DNA of 51,218 bases from positions 1 through 51,218 of the forward strand of contig JAUSPV010000228.1 of NCBI GenBank assembly GCA_030652755.1, read 5' to 3'. The stretch comes from Caulobacter sp. (GTDB taxonomy: Bacteria > Pseudomonadota > Alphaproteobacteria > Caulobacterales > Caulobacteraceae). The notes under the pieces are model-generated. The model saw only the letters and a program-made list of their open reading frames with translations, was not told where the DNA came from and searched no databases. Position 1 is the first letter of the stretch, and every line of letters begins with the position of its first letter. The position numbers and the translations under genes are program-made. Positions 41,189 to 51,218 of this stretch are shown here, piece after piece.

Positions 41189-41192
<4 letters not shown>
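41089..41192. repeat. Palindromic repeat, copy 1
   Basis: The element has two hairpins. The first runs from 41089 (TAGAGCATTTTCCGATCC ... GGATCGGCGAAATGCTCTAG) and is a near-perfect inverted repeat. The second (GCATTTTCTGGCGGCGAA ... TTCGCCGGAAAATGC) ends at 41192. A nearly identical copy is at 45728-45830. The left edge supplies the TAG stop of the MBL gene (41089-41091). The right edge, on the minus strand, supplies the TAG stop of the ligase fusion (41191-41189). It probably works as a bidirectional terminator. Confidence 0.93.
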
Positions 41193-44200
<3,008 letters not shown>

Positions 44201-44355
44201 GGACGTGATCTCTCCCTGTTCTTTCGTTGTTGCAGCGACCCTAGCAGCCTCCCCCCGCGATGCACAACGCGGCGCGCGCCAAGCGGGAAAAGGTCGACGT
44301 CGCCATGCCCGCCGCGTGTCGACGAACCGTCGGCGCTCCGGCATAAGCCGACCCC

Positions 44356-45045
44356 ATGACCGATGCTCGACCCGCGGTGTCCGCTCCCCCCCTGCTCATC
44401 GCCGTCGCCGGCGGATCCGGTTCGGGCAAGAGCACGCTGGCCGCCGCGCTTCAGGCCCGACTGCCGGACGGCGCGGTTCGGGTGGTGATCGAGGACGCCT
44501 ACTACGGCGACTGGGGCGGACGACCGGACTTCGACGCGGCGACGTTCGATTTCGATGACATCTCGGCCAAGGACCATGACCTGCTGGCCGACCATCTGCG
44601 GGCGCTGAAGGCCGGCCAGGCGGTGGACGGACCGATCTACTGCTTCGCGACCCATCGACGGAAGCCCGAGACAGAGCGCCTCGAACCCTGCGCGGTGATC
44701 GTCGTCGAAGGCGCCCATCTGCTCTGCACGCCGGCGCTGGCCGCCATCTTCGACCTGCGGGTGTTTGTCGACACCCCGGCCGACGTGCGCTTCATTCGCC
44801 GCCTGATCCGCGACCAGCGCGAACGCGACCGGACGGCTGATTCAGTCATCCGCCAGTACCTCGCCACCGTGCGACCGGCCCATGAGCGTTTCATCGAGCC
44901 GTCGCGAAGGCTGGCCGACATCGTCATCGACGATGTGCGCGGGGCGGTCGTTCCGGACGATCCCGCCGAACTGGACCGCCTGCTGGAGCCGGTGCTCGAG
45001 GACTCGCGCCTGCTGGCGCTCCTCAAAGACCGCCAGTTCGCGTGA
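44356..45045 (+). CDS. udk: Uridine kinase (Udk-like)
   Basis: The 229-residue kinase phosphorylates uridine and cytidine in pyrimidine salvage. It has the Walker A loop GGSGSGKSTLA near residue 20 and IEDAYYGDWGGRPDFDAATF, the udk-type substrate segment. It also has LKAGQAVDGPIYCFATHRRKPET and VIVVEGAHLLCTPALAAIFD. The lid DVRFIRRLIRDQRERDRTADSVIRQYL is the family hallmark. It is on its own transcript with TetR next on the same strand, and no operon partner in pyrimidine metabolism is near. Confidence 0.93.
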   Translation: MTDARPAVSAPPLLIAVAGGSGSGKSTLAAALQARLPDGAVRVVIEDAYYGDWGGRPDFDAATFDFDDISAKDHDLLADHLRALKAGQAVDGPIYCFATHRRKPETERLEPCAVIVVEGAHLLCTPALAAIFDLRVFVDTPADVRFIRRLIRDQRERDRTADSVIRQYLATVRPAHERFIEPSRRLADIVIDDVRGAVVPDDPAELDRLLEPVLEDSRLLALLKDRQFA

Positions 45046-45112
45046 CAGGAGTGTTGCAGCCGCCGAAAACTCGCTTATAGGCTGAGCCGGGAACAACGTT
45101 TTTCGAGGATCC

Positions 45113-45730
45113 ATGACGGCGGCAACTGGGGCGACACGGACCGAGCGGAAGCGCAGCCTCATTCTTCTCGCCGCCAAGGACGTCTTCGCCCGGGAGGGTT
45201 ACTCCCAGGCCGGGATGGAGCAGATCGCCCGCGACGCCGGCGTATCGACGGCGACGCTCTACGCACATTTCCCCAGCAAGGCGGAGCTGTTCCGCGTCGT
45301 GGTCGAGGCGACGATCGACGACCACGCGGTCGCCGTCAGGCGGTCGACGCTGGTCGAAGGCGCACCGCGCGAGCGGCTCGAAGCCTTCGCGACGGTCTAT
45401 GCGGCGTTCTACTGCGACCCGACGTCTCGCGCGCTGTTCCGGATGGTCACCGCCGAGCACCGGCGGTTTCCCGGCATCGCCCTGCACTTCCGCGAACGCG
45501 GCCGGGCCGAGCTCGGCAGCGTGGCCGTGGCTCTCGTCCGCGACCTCGCCGCGCGGGGCGAACTGCGCGTCGAAAAGCCGTCTCGGGCCGCCGGCCAGCT
45601 GCAGGGCATGATCGAGCACGCCACTCTGATGCTGGGGCTGGTCGAGGGGGACGAGGTCCAGCCTTCGCGCTCTCCGGCCGAGATCGCCGCCGACGCCGTC
45701 GAGACCTTCCTGGCTCGCTACGGCGCCTAG
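45113..45730 (+). CDS. TetR-family transcriptional regulator
   Basis: The 205-residue regulator has the TetR N-terminal HTH (ILLAAKDVFAREGYSQAGMEQIA, then VSTATLYAHFPSKAELF) and a helical ligand-binding C-terminal half with a TetR_C-type ending (AAGQLQGMIEHATLMLGLV). Its ligand and targets are unknown. It follows the uridine kinase gene after 67 bp. The stop TAG (45728-45730) is the left end of the second palindromic repeat. Confidence 0.94.
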   Translation: MTAATGATRTERKRSLILLAAKDVFAREGYSQAGMEQIARDAGVSTATLYAHFPSKAELFRVVVEATIDDHAVAVRRSTLVEGAPRERLEAFATVYAAFYCDPTSRALFRMVTAEHRRFPGIALHFRERGRAELGSVAVALVRDLAARGELRVEKPSRAAGQLQGMIEHATLMLGLVEGDEVQPSRSPAEIAADAVETFLARYGA

Positions 45731-45830
45731 AGCATTTTCCGATCCAAGTGGATCGGCGAAATGCTCTAGTCCCTTGTTTTGACGCATTTTCTGGCGGCGA
45801 ACCGGTGTCCACTTCGCCGGAAAATGCTCT
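45728..45830. repeat. Palindromic repeat, copy 2
   Basis: This copy is almost identical to 41089-41190, with one extra T after the first hairpin (CTCTAGTCCC versus CTCTAGCCC). It starts at the TetR stop codon TAG and ends at CTCT, just before CGAGCGC. The two-hairpin structure is kept. It would terminate the TetR transcript on the plus strand and may also block the minus-strand HPF transcript. Confidence 0.93.
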
Positions 45831-45881
45831 CGAGCGCTTCAGGCGGATGTGTACGCGCTTCCGCCGCCCGTCCCGCGATGT

Positions 45882-46205
45882 TCAATGTCCCTTGCGGTCC
45901 GTCGCCTTGCCGAAGGTGCGCTCCAGGACGGTCGTCAACTTGCCGAGTGCGCCGGCGGCGGCCTGGTCGATCGAGTCCGCCTGATCGGTGACCGACACCG
46001 GATCATGACCCGCGGGCCGCGCCTCGATCTGGCAGCGCTTGTCGGCGCCGCCGCTGCGGTCGCCGTTCTCGTCGCCGACGTGAAGCTCCACGCGGGTCAG
46101 GCGGTCCTCGAACCGCGACAGACGGTCCCTGACCGTAGCCTCCAGGCTGTCGACCATGGCCTGGCGGCCGACAAGATTGTTCGCCGTATTGATCTGGATA
46201 TCCAT
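45882..46205 (-). CDS. HPF/RaiA family ribosome-associated protein
   Basis: The 107-residue protein resembles ribosome hibernation factors of the HPF/RaiA family, which bind 30S or 70S ribosomes when growth stops. It begins MDIQINTANNLVGRQAMVD, and VRDRLSRFEDRLTRVELHVGDENGD is the beta-alpha-beta core. It lacks the C-terminal dimerisation domain of long HPF. The very acidic, serine-poor middle (CQIEARPAGHDPVSVTD) is still in the fold. It follows the 72-residue hypothetical gene by 25 bp on the same strand, so the two probably share a promoter. Confidence 0.85.
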   Translation of the reverse strand: MDIQINTANNLVGRQAMVDSLEATVRDRLSRFEDRLTRVELHVGDENGDRSGGADKRCQIEARPAGHDPVSVTDQADSIDQAAAGALGKLTTVLERTFGKATDRKGH

Positions 46206-46230
46206 GACGTCTCCTGATGGGGGGATCGGG

Positions 46231-46449
46231 TCAGCGCGACTTGCGCGACCGTTCCAGCACCGGGCGTTGCCCCTCCGCGTCGAAGGCGCCCGAGGGGGCG
46301 ATGCCCGTGTTGGGCGTATCGTTCATGCCCTCGTGCGCCGTTCGCTCGGGCGAGGGGTGGTTTGGCGCGGGCGCGGCGTTCTTCAACTCCATCGCCCTGG
46401 CGGCGATGTCAGGCTGGGTCGCCGGGGCGGTCTTTTCGGACTTGGACAT
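46231..46449 (-). CDS. Small hydrophilic protein of unknown function
   Basis: The 72-residue product is charged and proline/alanine-rich (MSKSEKTAPATQPDIAARAM, later EGMNDTPNTGIAPSGAFDAE). It looks disordered, with no domain that I recognise. It directly precedes the HPF gene on the same strand, so it may be a stress-linked small protein. The ATG at 46449 follows a GGAG ribosome site. Upstream, an imperfect GCAAC-N16-AGTT resembles an EcfG promoter, but both halves deviate from consensus. Confidence 0.65.
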   Translation of the reverse strand: MSKSEKTAPATQPDIAARAMELKNAAPAPNHPSPERTAHEGMNDTPNTGIAPSGAFDAEGQRPVLERSRKSR

Positions 46450-46709
46450 GGGGGATTTTCTCCGGGGAATACCCTGAGGTAACTCGCCACCGGCGGCGAA
46501 GTTGCCGCCGCGGGGCGCCAGGCGCCCGTGTCGGCGGGGCGGTGTGAGTGGATCGTGAGCGGATCTTGAGCCGGCTGCGAGAGGTCAGGCCCGTGGCCGA
46601 ACAGGTCACCCGGCGGGCCGTCGGAAGACCCCGGCCGGACGACCGCCAAACCAGACCGGCCGACGGCCACCGCGCCTGATTGCCCTCAACCCCTTGCGCG
46701 GCAAGGGAT

Positions 46710-46785
46710 TGGTGGAGCCGAGGGGAGTCGAACCCCTGACCTCCTCATTGCGAACGAGGCGCTCTACCAACTGAGCTACGGCCCC
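46710..46785 (-). tRNA. tRNA-Ala (anticodon CGC)
   Basis: The minus strand forms a cloverleaf with the acceptor stem GGGGCCG/CGGCTCC, discriminator A and encoded CCA. The anticodon stem CCTCG/TGAGG encloses TTCGCAA, giving anticodon CGC. The T-arm contains GGTTCGACTCC. Confidence 0.97.
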
Positions 46786-46940
46786 CTCTCAGAGAGAGAA
46801 GAGCGCGGCAAATACGGCGGGGGCTCCCTGGCTGTCAAGCGCAAGTCCGCGCGTCCGCGGGCCAGGGCCCGGGCCGCGCCTTGCTGGCCTGTCGCGCGGC
46901 GGCTAGAAGCAGGCGATCAACCGACCGGACCCTGGGATAC

Positions 46941-47255
46941 ATGACCGCCATCATCGGACTCATCTTCTGGCTTGTGGACGCGCTGCTCGGGCTGCTGGTC
47001 CTGGCGCTGATCCTCAACGCCGTGCTGTCCTGGCTGGTGGCGTTCGACGTCATCAACCTGCGCAACCGGTTCGTCTACTCGTTCGCCAATTTCCTGGACG
47101 CCGTCACACGGCCGGTGCTGGCGCCGATCCGCAAGGTCGTGCCGCTGCTGGGCGGTGTCGACATCAGCCCGATCATCCTGATCCTGCTGATCACCGGCAT
47201 CCGCAACTTCCTGCTCGACCCGCTGCGCTACCAGCTGATGATGGCGCTGGGCTGA
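46941..47255 (+). CDS. YggT-family membrane protein
   Basis: The 104-residue protein has two membrane helices: [20 protein letters not shown] and, near the C-terminus, [18 protein letters not shown]. The YggT signature is [41 protein letters not shown]. The ATG at 46941 is chosen because it gives the usual length. YggT proteins are linked to cell division, osmotic stress and photosystem assembly in different groups, but the role here is unknown. It sits 2 bp before the DUF167 gene, the usual yggT-yggU arrangement. Confidence 0.94.
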   Translation: MTAIIGLIFWLVDALLGLLVLALILNAVLSWLVAFDVINLRNRFVYSFANFLDAVTRPVLAPIRKVVPLLGGVDISPIILILLITGIRNFLLDPLRYQLMMALG

Positions 47256-47257
47256 GC

Positions 47258-47542
47258 ATGCGCCTGGCGGTCCGCCTCACCCCGCGCGGCGGGCGCGACG
47301 CGGTCGAGGGCTGGGCGACCGGGGCTGACGGGCGGGCCTTCCTCAAGGCCCGCGTCGCCGCGCCGCCCGTCGAGGGCGAGGCCAACGCCGCCCTGACGGT
47401 GCTGCTGGCCAAGGCGCTGGGCGTCGCCAAGTCCTCCGTCCGCATCGCCGCCGGCCAGACCGGCCGGCTCAAGCAGGTCGAGGTCGAGGGGCTGGACCCC
47501 GCCGCCCTGACCGCCGCCTTCGGACCGCAACCGGGAGCCTGA
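47258..47542 (+). CDS. DUF167 (YggU) family protein
   Basis: The 94-residue protein matches DUF167/YggU: MRLAVRLTPRGGRDAVEGWA at the start and FLKARVAAPPVEGEANAALTVLLAKALGVAKS in the middle. The PPVEGEAN loop is the hallmark. It also has SVRIAAGQTGRLKQVEVEG. The fold is a small alpha/beta sandwich, function unknown. It follows yggT by 2 bp and precedes the aminotransferase-like gene by 3 bp, so the first three genes of this block probably form one operon. Confidence 0.95.
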   Translation: MRLAVRLTPRGGRDAVEGWATGADGRAFLKARVAAPPVEGEANAALTVLLAKALGVAKSSVRIAAGQTGRLKQVEVEGLDPAALTAAFGPQPGA

Positions 47543-47545
47543 CCC

Positions 47546-48457
47546 ATGGCCGGCAGCCAGGACTTCGCCGCTGATCCCCGCAACGCCAACGCGCTGATCT
47601 GGCTGAACGGCCGGCTGGTCCCCCGCGACGCGGCGAAGGTGTCGGTCTTCGACGCCGGCTTTGTGGTCGGCGACGGCGTCTGGGAAGGGCTGAGGCTCCA
47701 CAAGGGCCGGCTGCTGTTCCTGGAAAAGCACCTCGACCGCCTCTACCAGGGCGCCGACGCCATCGCCCTCGACATCGGCATGAGCCGGGCGCGGATGGCC
47801 GACGCCCTGGATGAACTGATCCGCGCCAACCGCATGGAGGACGGCGTCCATCTGCGGTTGATGGTGACCCGGGGCGAGAAGACCGGCGCCAACCAGGACC
47901 CGCGCAACGCGCTGGGCGTGCCGACCGTGGTGATCCTGGCCGAGTGGAAGGTCCCCAGCCCCTCCATCGTCACCAGCGGACTGAAGCTGGCCACCGTCGG
48001 CATCCGCTGCACCCCGGCCCACATGTTCGACATGCGCCTGAACAGCCACAGCCGGCTGAACCTGATCATCGCCCTGAACGAGGCGATCCGGGCGGGCGCC
48101 GACGAGGCGCTGATGCTCGATCCCGACGGTTTCGTGTCGAGCTGCAACGCCACCAATTTCTTCTGGGTGAAGGACGGCGAGGTGCGCACCTCGACCGGCG
48201 AGTACTGTTTCAACGGCGTCACCCGGGCCAATGTCATCGTCGTGTGCGGCGAGGCGAAGATCCCGCTGGCCCTGGGCGACTATCCTGTCGAGGACGCCCG
48301 GGGCGCCGACGAGGCCTTCGTCACCGGCACCTTCGGCGGGCTGACCCCGGTGCGGGAGATCGACGGCCGGACCCTGCCCCACGCCCTGCCCGGGCCGCGC
48401 ACGGCGGAGCTGCGGGCGCTGTACGAGGCGCTGAAGGACCGGGACGCCGGGCTGTGA
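47546..48457 (+). CDS. Class IV aminotransferase-fold protein lacking the catalytic lysine
   Basis: The 303-residue protein has the fold type IV PLP-enzyme outline: SVFDAGFVVGDGVWEGLRLHKGRLLFLEKHLDRLYQ and HLRLMVTRGEK. It also has ALNEAIRAGADEALMLDPDGFV and the end VTGTFGGLTPVREIDG. The catalytic lysine position, normally I-K-S before a leucine-rich helix, reads L165-N166-S167. The glutamate that contacts the PLP ring nitrogen (normally TEGS) reads S198-S199-C200-N201. No nearby lysine can replace it. Schiff-base transamination is therefore unlikely. It overlaps the sulfotransferase-like gene by 4 bp (GTGA). Confidence 0.9.
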   Translation: MAGSQDFAADPRNANALIWLNGRLVPRDAAKVSVFDAGFVVGDGVWEGLRLHKGRLLFLEKHLDRLYQGADAIALDIGMSRARMADALDELIRANRMEDGVHLRLMVTRGEKTGANQDPRNALGVPTVVILAEWKVPSPSIVTSGLKLATVGIRCTPAHMFDMRLNSHSRLNLIIALNEAIRAGADEALMLDPDGFVSSCNATNFFWVKDGEVRTSTGEYCFNGVTRANVIVVCGEAKIPLALGDYPVEDARGADEAFVTGTFGGLTPVREIDGRTLPHALPGPRTAELRALYEALKDRDAGL

Positions 48458-49188
48458 GCGGCGCCGTCCGCATCTGCATGTGGTCGGGTCCGCGCAACAT
48501 CTCCACGGCGATGATGCGCAGCTTCGAGAACCGGCCGGACTGCGCGGTCAGCGACGAGCCGTTCTACGCGGCCTACCTGGCGGAGACCGGGCTGGATCAC
48601 CCCATGCGGGACGAGGTGCTGGCTTCGCAGCCGACGGACTGGCGCACCGTGGCGGCCGGACTGGCCGGTCCCCCGCCGGGCGGCGCGGCGGTCTGGTACC
48701 AGAAGCACATGACCCACCACATGCTGGACGGCTTCGGGCTCGACTGGGCGGACGGGGCGGTCAACGCCTTCCTGATCCGCGATCCGGCCCGGGTGCTGGC
48801 CTCCTATGTGGTCAAGCGCGGCGAGGTTGCGCTGGCCGACATCGGGGTCGAGCGGCAGCGCGACCTGTTCGAGCGCGAAGCCGACCGGCTGGGCGCGCCG
48901 CCGCCGGTGGTCGAGGGCCGCGATGTGCTGGCCGATCCGGCCGGGACGCTGGGCCGGCTGTGCGCGGCGCTGGGCATCGCCTTTGATCCCGCCATGCTGG
49001 CCTGGCCGGCCGGACCGCGCGACAGCGACGGCGTCTGGGCCCCGGCCTGGTACGACGCGGTCGAACGCTCGACGGGCTTTGGGCCGCCGCCGGACGAGAC
49101 CGCGCCGCCGGCCCTGTCGGACGACCTGCGCCGCATCGCCGACGCCGCCCGAGGGCACTACGAGCGCCTGGCCGCGTTCCGGCTGTAA
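48454..49188 (+). CDS. Sulfotransferase-like protein
   Basis: The 244-residue protein has the sulfotransferase P-loop (ICMWSGPRNISTAMMRSFEN, the 5'-phosphosulfate loop) close to the N-terminus. VSDEPFYAAYLAETG and NAFLIRDPARVLASYV follow; the latter carries the RDPxxxxxS 3'-phosphate motif. A C-terminal WYDAVERSTGF stretch completes it. These elements suggest binding of PAPS and transfer of sulfate to a hydroxyl or amine. The GTG at 48454 overlaps the stop of the aminotransferase-like gene, so the two are coupled. The acceptor is unknown. Confidence 0.82.
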   Translation: MSGAVRICMWSGPRNISTAMMRSFENRPDCAVSDEPFYAAYLAETGLDHPMRDEVLASQPTDWRTVAAGLAGPPPGGAAVWYQKHMTHHMLDGFGLDWADGAVNAFLIRDPARVLASYVVKRGEVALADIGVERQRDLFEREADRLGAPPPVVEGRDVLADPAGTLGRLCAALGIAFDPAMLAWPAGPRDSDGVWAPAWYDAVERSTGFGPPPDETAPPALSDDLRRIADAARGHYERLAAFRL

Positions 49189-49257
49189 CATTCGCTCGTC
49201 AACTGTTGCCGCCAGACGCCTTCAAGCCGTCACGGGAACAGGATAGGGTCACCGTCG

Positions 49258-49914
49258 ATGGACAAGCCCGCCACCCACTATCCGACCCCCGGCGCCAAGT
49301 GCGCCGACCTGGTCGTGCACATCGTCGGCCTGGCCTTCGCCCTGTTCGGCGGCGGCATCCTCCTGGGCCTGTCGGTGGGCGTCGGCGATCTGGGCAAGGT
49401 GGCGGCCGTAGGCATCTACGCGGTCGGCATGATGACCATGCTGGGCTGCTCGATGGCCTACAACTTCGGCAAGTGGTCCTGGCGGCCGATGCTGCGCCGG
49501 TTCGACCATGCCGGCATCTTCCTGATGATCGCCGGCTCCTACACCCCGTTCACGACCCAGAACCTGACCGGCGCCTGGTCGATCGGCATGACCGTCGGGG
49601 TCTGGACGCTGGCGGGCCTCGGCATCCTGGGCAAGCTGTTCCTGCCGGGCCTCGGCCGCGGCTTCTGGGTGGCGCTCTACATGGCGTTGGGCTGGATCGT
49701 GCTGGTGGCCATCAAGCCGATGATCGACGGCATGGGCTGGGTGGCGCTGCTGCTGCTCGGCATCGGCGGCCTGATCTACTCGACCGGGGTGATCTTCTAC
49801 CTGATGAAGACGTTCCACTTCCGCCGCGCGGTCTGGCACGGCCACGTGGTGGCCGGCGCCGCCGTCCAGTACGCCGCCGTCATGGTCGGCGTGGTGTTCG
49901 CGGGCGCCCACTAG
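49258..49914 (+). CDS. Hemolysin III / PAQR-family membrane protein
   Basis: The 218-residue protein has seven predicted membrane helices and the hemolysin III pattern. There is a conserved histidine in ADLVVHIVGLAFALFGGG, MLGCSMAYNFGKW, then RRFDHAGIFLMIAGSYTPF, and WHGHVVAGAAVQYAAV near the C-terminus. The histidines correspond to the PAQR metal site. The family has been linked to membrane lipid homeostasis, and the name hemolysin is historical. It is a single gene 69 bp after the sulfotransferase-like gene. Confidence 0.93.
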   Translation: MDKPATHYPTPGAKCADLVVHIVGLAFALFGGGILLGLSVGVGDLGKVAAVGIYAVGMMTMLGCSMAYNFGKWSWRPMLRRFDHAGIFLMIAGSYTPFTTQNLTGAWSIGMTVGVWTLAGLGILGKLFLPGLGRGFWVALYMALGWIVLVAIKPMIDGMGWVALLLLGIGGLIYSTGVIFYLMKTFHFRRAVWHGHVVAGAAVQYAAVMVGVVFAGAH

Positions 49915-49931
49915 AGACCTTTCCCTCCCTA

Positions 49932-51146
49932 TCAGGCGAGGAAAGAAAGCACCCCCTCCGCCGCCGCCAGGCCCGTCGCGAAACAGGCCTGCAGCAGGTA
50001 GCCGCCGGTCGGGGCTTCCCAGTCCAGCATCTCGCCGGCCACGAACACGCCGGGCAGGGCCTTGAGCATCAGGGTCTCGTCGACCGCCTCCAGCGCCACG
50101 CCGCCGGCGGTGGAGATCGCCCGGTCGATGGGCGCGACCCCGGTCAGGGTCACCGGCACGGCCTTGATCCGCGAGGCCAGGGCGCCGGGATCGAGGGGCA
50201 GGTCGACGCCGTGCCCCTCGCGCAGCAGGTTGGCCTCGGCCGGCGACAGGTGGATCAGCTTGCGCAGGCGGGTGGCCACCGACTGGCCCTTCTCGCCGCG
50301 ATGCAGGCGGGCGGTCAGCTGCTGGCGGGTCATGGCCGGCCGCAGGTCGATGGTCAGGGTCGCCGACCCGCTCGCCAGGATCGCCTCGCGCAGCACCGGC
50401 GACAGCGCATAGACCGCCCCGCCCTCCAGGCCGTAGCCGGCGACCATGGCGTCGCCCTTCACCGTGCGGTCGCCGAAGGTCAGCGCGACGCTCTTCAGCG
50501 GCTGGCCGGCGAAGCGGTCGCGGAAGATGTCGCTCCAGGCGACGGTGAAGCCGCTGTTGGACGGCTTGAACGGCGTCAGCGTCACGCCCTTCTCCGCCAG
50601 ATGAGGCGCCCAGCCGCCATCGGAGCCCAGCCGCGCCCAGCTGGCGCCGCCCAGGGCCAGGACCGTCGCGTCCGGCGTCTCGACGGTTTCCCCGTCGGCT
50701 GACCGGAAGCGCAGGCCGCCAGTGGCGTCCCAGCCCAGCCATTCGCTGCGGGTGCGGATGGTGACGCCCAGCCTCTCCAGCCGCGCCAGCCAGGCCCGCA
50801 GCAAGGGCGAAGCCTTCATGGCCCGCGGGAAGACCCGGCCGCTGGAGCCGGTGAAGGTCTCCTGCCCCAGGTCCGCCGCCCAGGCGGTCAGCGCCTGCGG
50901 CGGAAAGGCGTCGAGGAGCGGCGCCAGCCGGTCGCCAGCCTCGGCGTAGCGGGTCTTGAAGGCGTCCAGGGCCTCGGAGTGGGTCAGGTTCAGGCCGCCG
51001 CGCCCGGCCATCAGGAACTTGCGGCCGACGGTGGGCATCTTCTCGTGCACGGTGACGGCCAGCCCGGCCTGCGCCAGCCGCTGGGCCGCCATCAGACCGG
51101 CGGGCCCGGCGCCGATGACGGTGACGGTCTTGGGGGAGTTGCTCAT
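49932..51146 (-). CDS. HI0933-family FAD-dependent flavoprotein (TIGR03862-like)
   Basis: The 404-residue protein starts with an FAD-binding Rossmann motif, TVIGAGPAGLMAAQRLAQAG. It then has EKMPTVGRKFLMAGRGGLNLTHSE, the HI0933/YhiN hallmark. Further features are GSSGRVFPRAMKASPLLRAW, TPDATVLALGGASWARLGSDGG and the C-terminal GVFVAGEMLDWEAPTGGYLLQACFATGLAAAEG. The reaction is unknown. It is convergent with the hemolysin III gene (17-bp gap). The ATG at 51146 begins MSNSPKTVTV. Confidence 0.93.
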   Translation of the reverse strand: MSNSPKTVTVIGAGPAGLMAAQRLAQAGLAVTVHEKMPTVGRKFLMAGRGGLNLTHSEALDAFKTRYAEAGDRLAPLLDAFPPQALTAWAADLGQETFTGSSGRVFPRAMKASPLLRAWLARLERLGVTIRTRSEWLGWDATGGLRFRSADGETVETPDATVLALGGASWARLGSDGGWAPHLAEKGVTLTPFKPSNSGFTVAWSDIFRDRFAGQPLKSVALTFGDRTVKGDAMVAGYGLEGGAVYALSPVLREAILASGSATLTIDLRPAMTRQQLTARLHRGEKGQSVATRLRKLIHLSPAEANLLREGHGVDLPLDPGALASRIKAVPVTLTGVAPIDRAISTAGGVALEAVDETLMLKALPGVFVAGEMLDWEAPTGGYLLQACFATGLAAAEGVLSFLA

Positions 51147-51196
51147 GGGCTGGCCATGCGCTGAGCAGGGCGCACAAGCAACTTTTTCCTCCGTCT

Positions 51197-51214
51197 CCCC
51201 GGCGAAGGCCGGGG
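51197..51214. repeat. Short palindromic repeat (CCCCGGC-GAAG-GCCGGGG)
   Basis: A 7-bp perfect stem with GAAG loop lies at the right edge, followed by TCCA. This is the common alphaproteobacterial intergenic palindrome (CCGGCGAAGGCCGG core). Any further unit lies beyond the window. Confidence 0.6.
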
Positions 51215-51218
51215 TCCA

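Noticed and set aside
46450..46560. EcfG promoter for the 72-residue gene (GCAAC-N16-AGTT)
   Set aside because: Both half-sites deviate from GGAAC and CGTT, so the match may be chance in a GC-rich repeat-like stretch.

Overview
The window is high-GC, densely coded chromosomal DNA from an alphaproteobacterium, most likely a member of the Caulobacteraceae (Caulobacter/Phenylobacterium-like). This rests on a DivJ-like kinase, a MucR regulator, GANTC-rich intergenic regions, DUF2336 and PAS_5 proteins, a large TonB-dependent receptor, and an EcfG-like promoter in front of csbD. I could not run searches. Family names come from motifs read in the translations.

Region 1 (1-7350) looks like a cell-cycle and regulation block. 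It holds a truncated multi-pass kinase whose phospho-histidine falls at about residue 339 (DivJ-like), a divergent soluble PdhS-type kinase, SufE, a DnaA domain-IV-like protein coupled to a DUF6456 protein, a PAS_5 protein, MucR, a DUF2336 protein and a crotonase. Region 2 (7456-8079) is a MazEF-like toxin-antitoxin pair with a 12-bp palindrome just upstream.

Region 3 (8076-17417) is a catabolic cluster: cytochrome P450, divergent GMC oxidoreductase, acyl-CoA synthetase, AtuA/DUF1446 protein, SRPBCC protein, thioesterase-like protein, XRE regulator and MaoC hydratase. The order suggests terminal hydroxylation, oxidation, CoA activation and degradation of a branched, terpenoid or steroid-like compound. 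Region 4 (17467-27636) has a GNAT-like protein, CsbD, a trypsin-like protease, an oligopeptidase B-like S9 enzyme, a GNAT, a CHASE3 hybrid histidine kinase, tRNA-Gln, tRNA-Pro and SppA.

Region 5 (27694-40195) holds a retropepsin-like lipoprotein, a TonB receptor with a TTG start, an Opp-type peptide transporter split by an opposed gene and lacking ATPases, a TIGR01244 phosphatase-like protein, DUF2306, AraC, a small lipoprotein and an ATP-grasp protein. Region 6 (40192-46449) has an MBL hydrolase, a two-copy palindromic repeat that supplies stop codons to neighbouring genes, a 1003-residue fusion of an acyl-CoA ligase to a membrane DUF1499 module, uridine kinase, TetR and HPF. Region 7 (46710-51218) has tRNA-Ala, YggT, DUF167, a class IV aminotransferase-fold protein that has lost its catalytic lysine and is overlapped by a sulfotransferase-like gene, hemolysin III and a HI0933-type flavoprotein.

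The most unusual objects are the ligase-DUF1499 fusion, the lysine-less aminotransferase/sulfotransferase pair and the stop-codon-supplying repeat.
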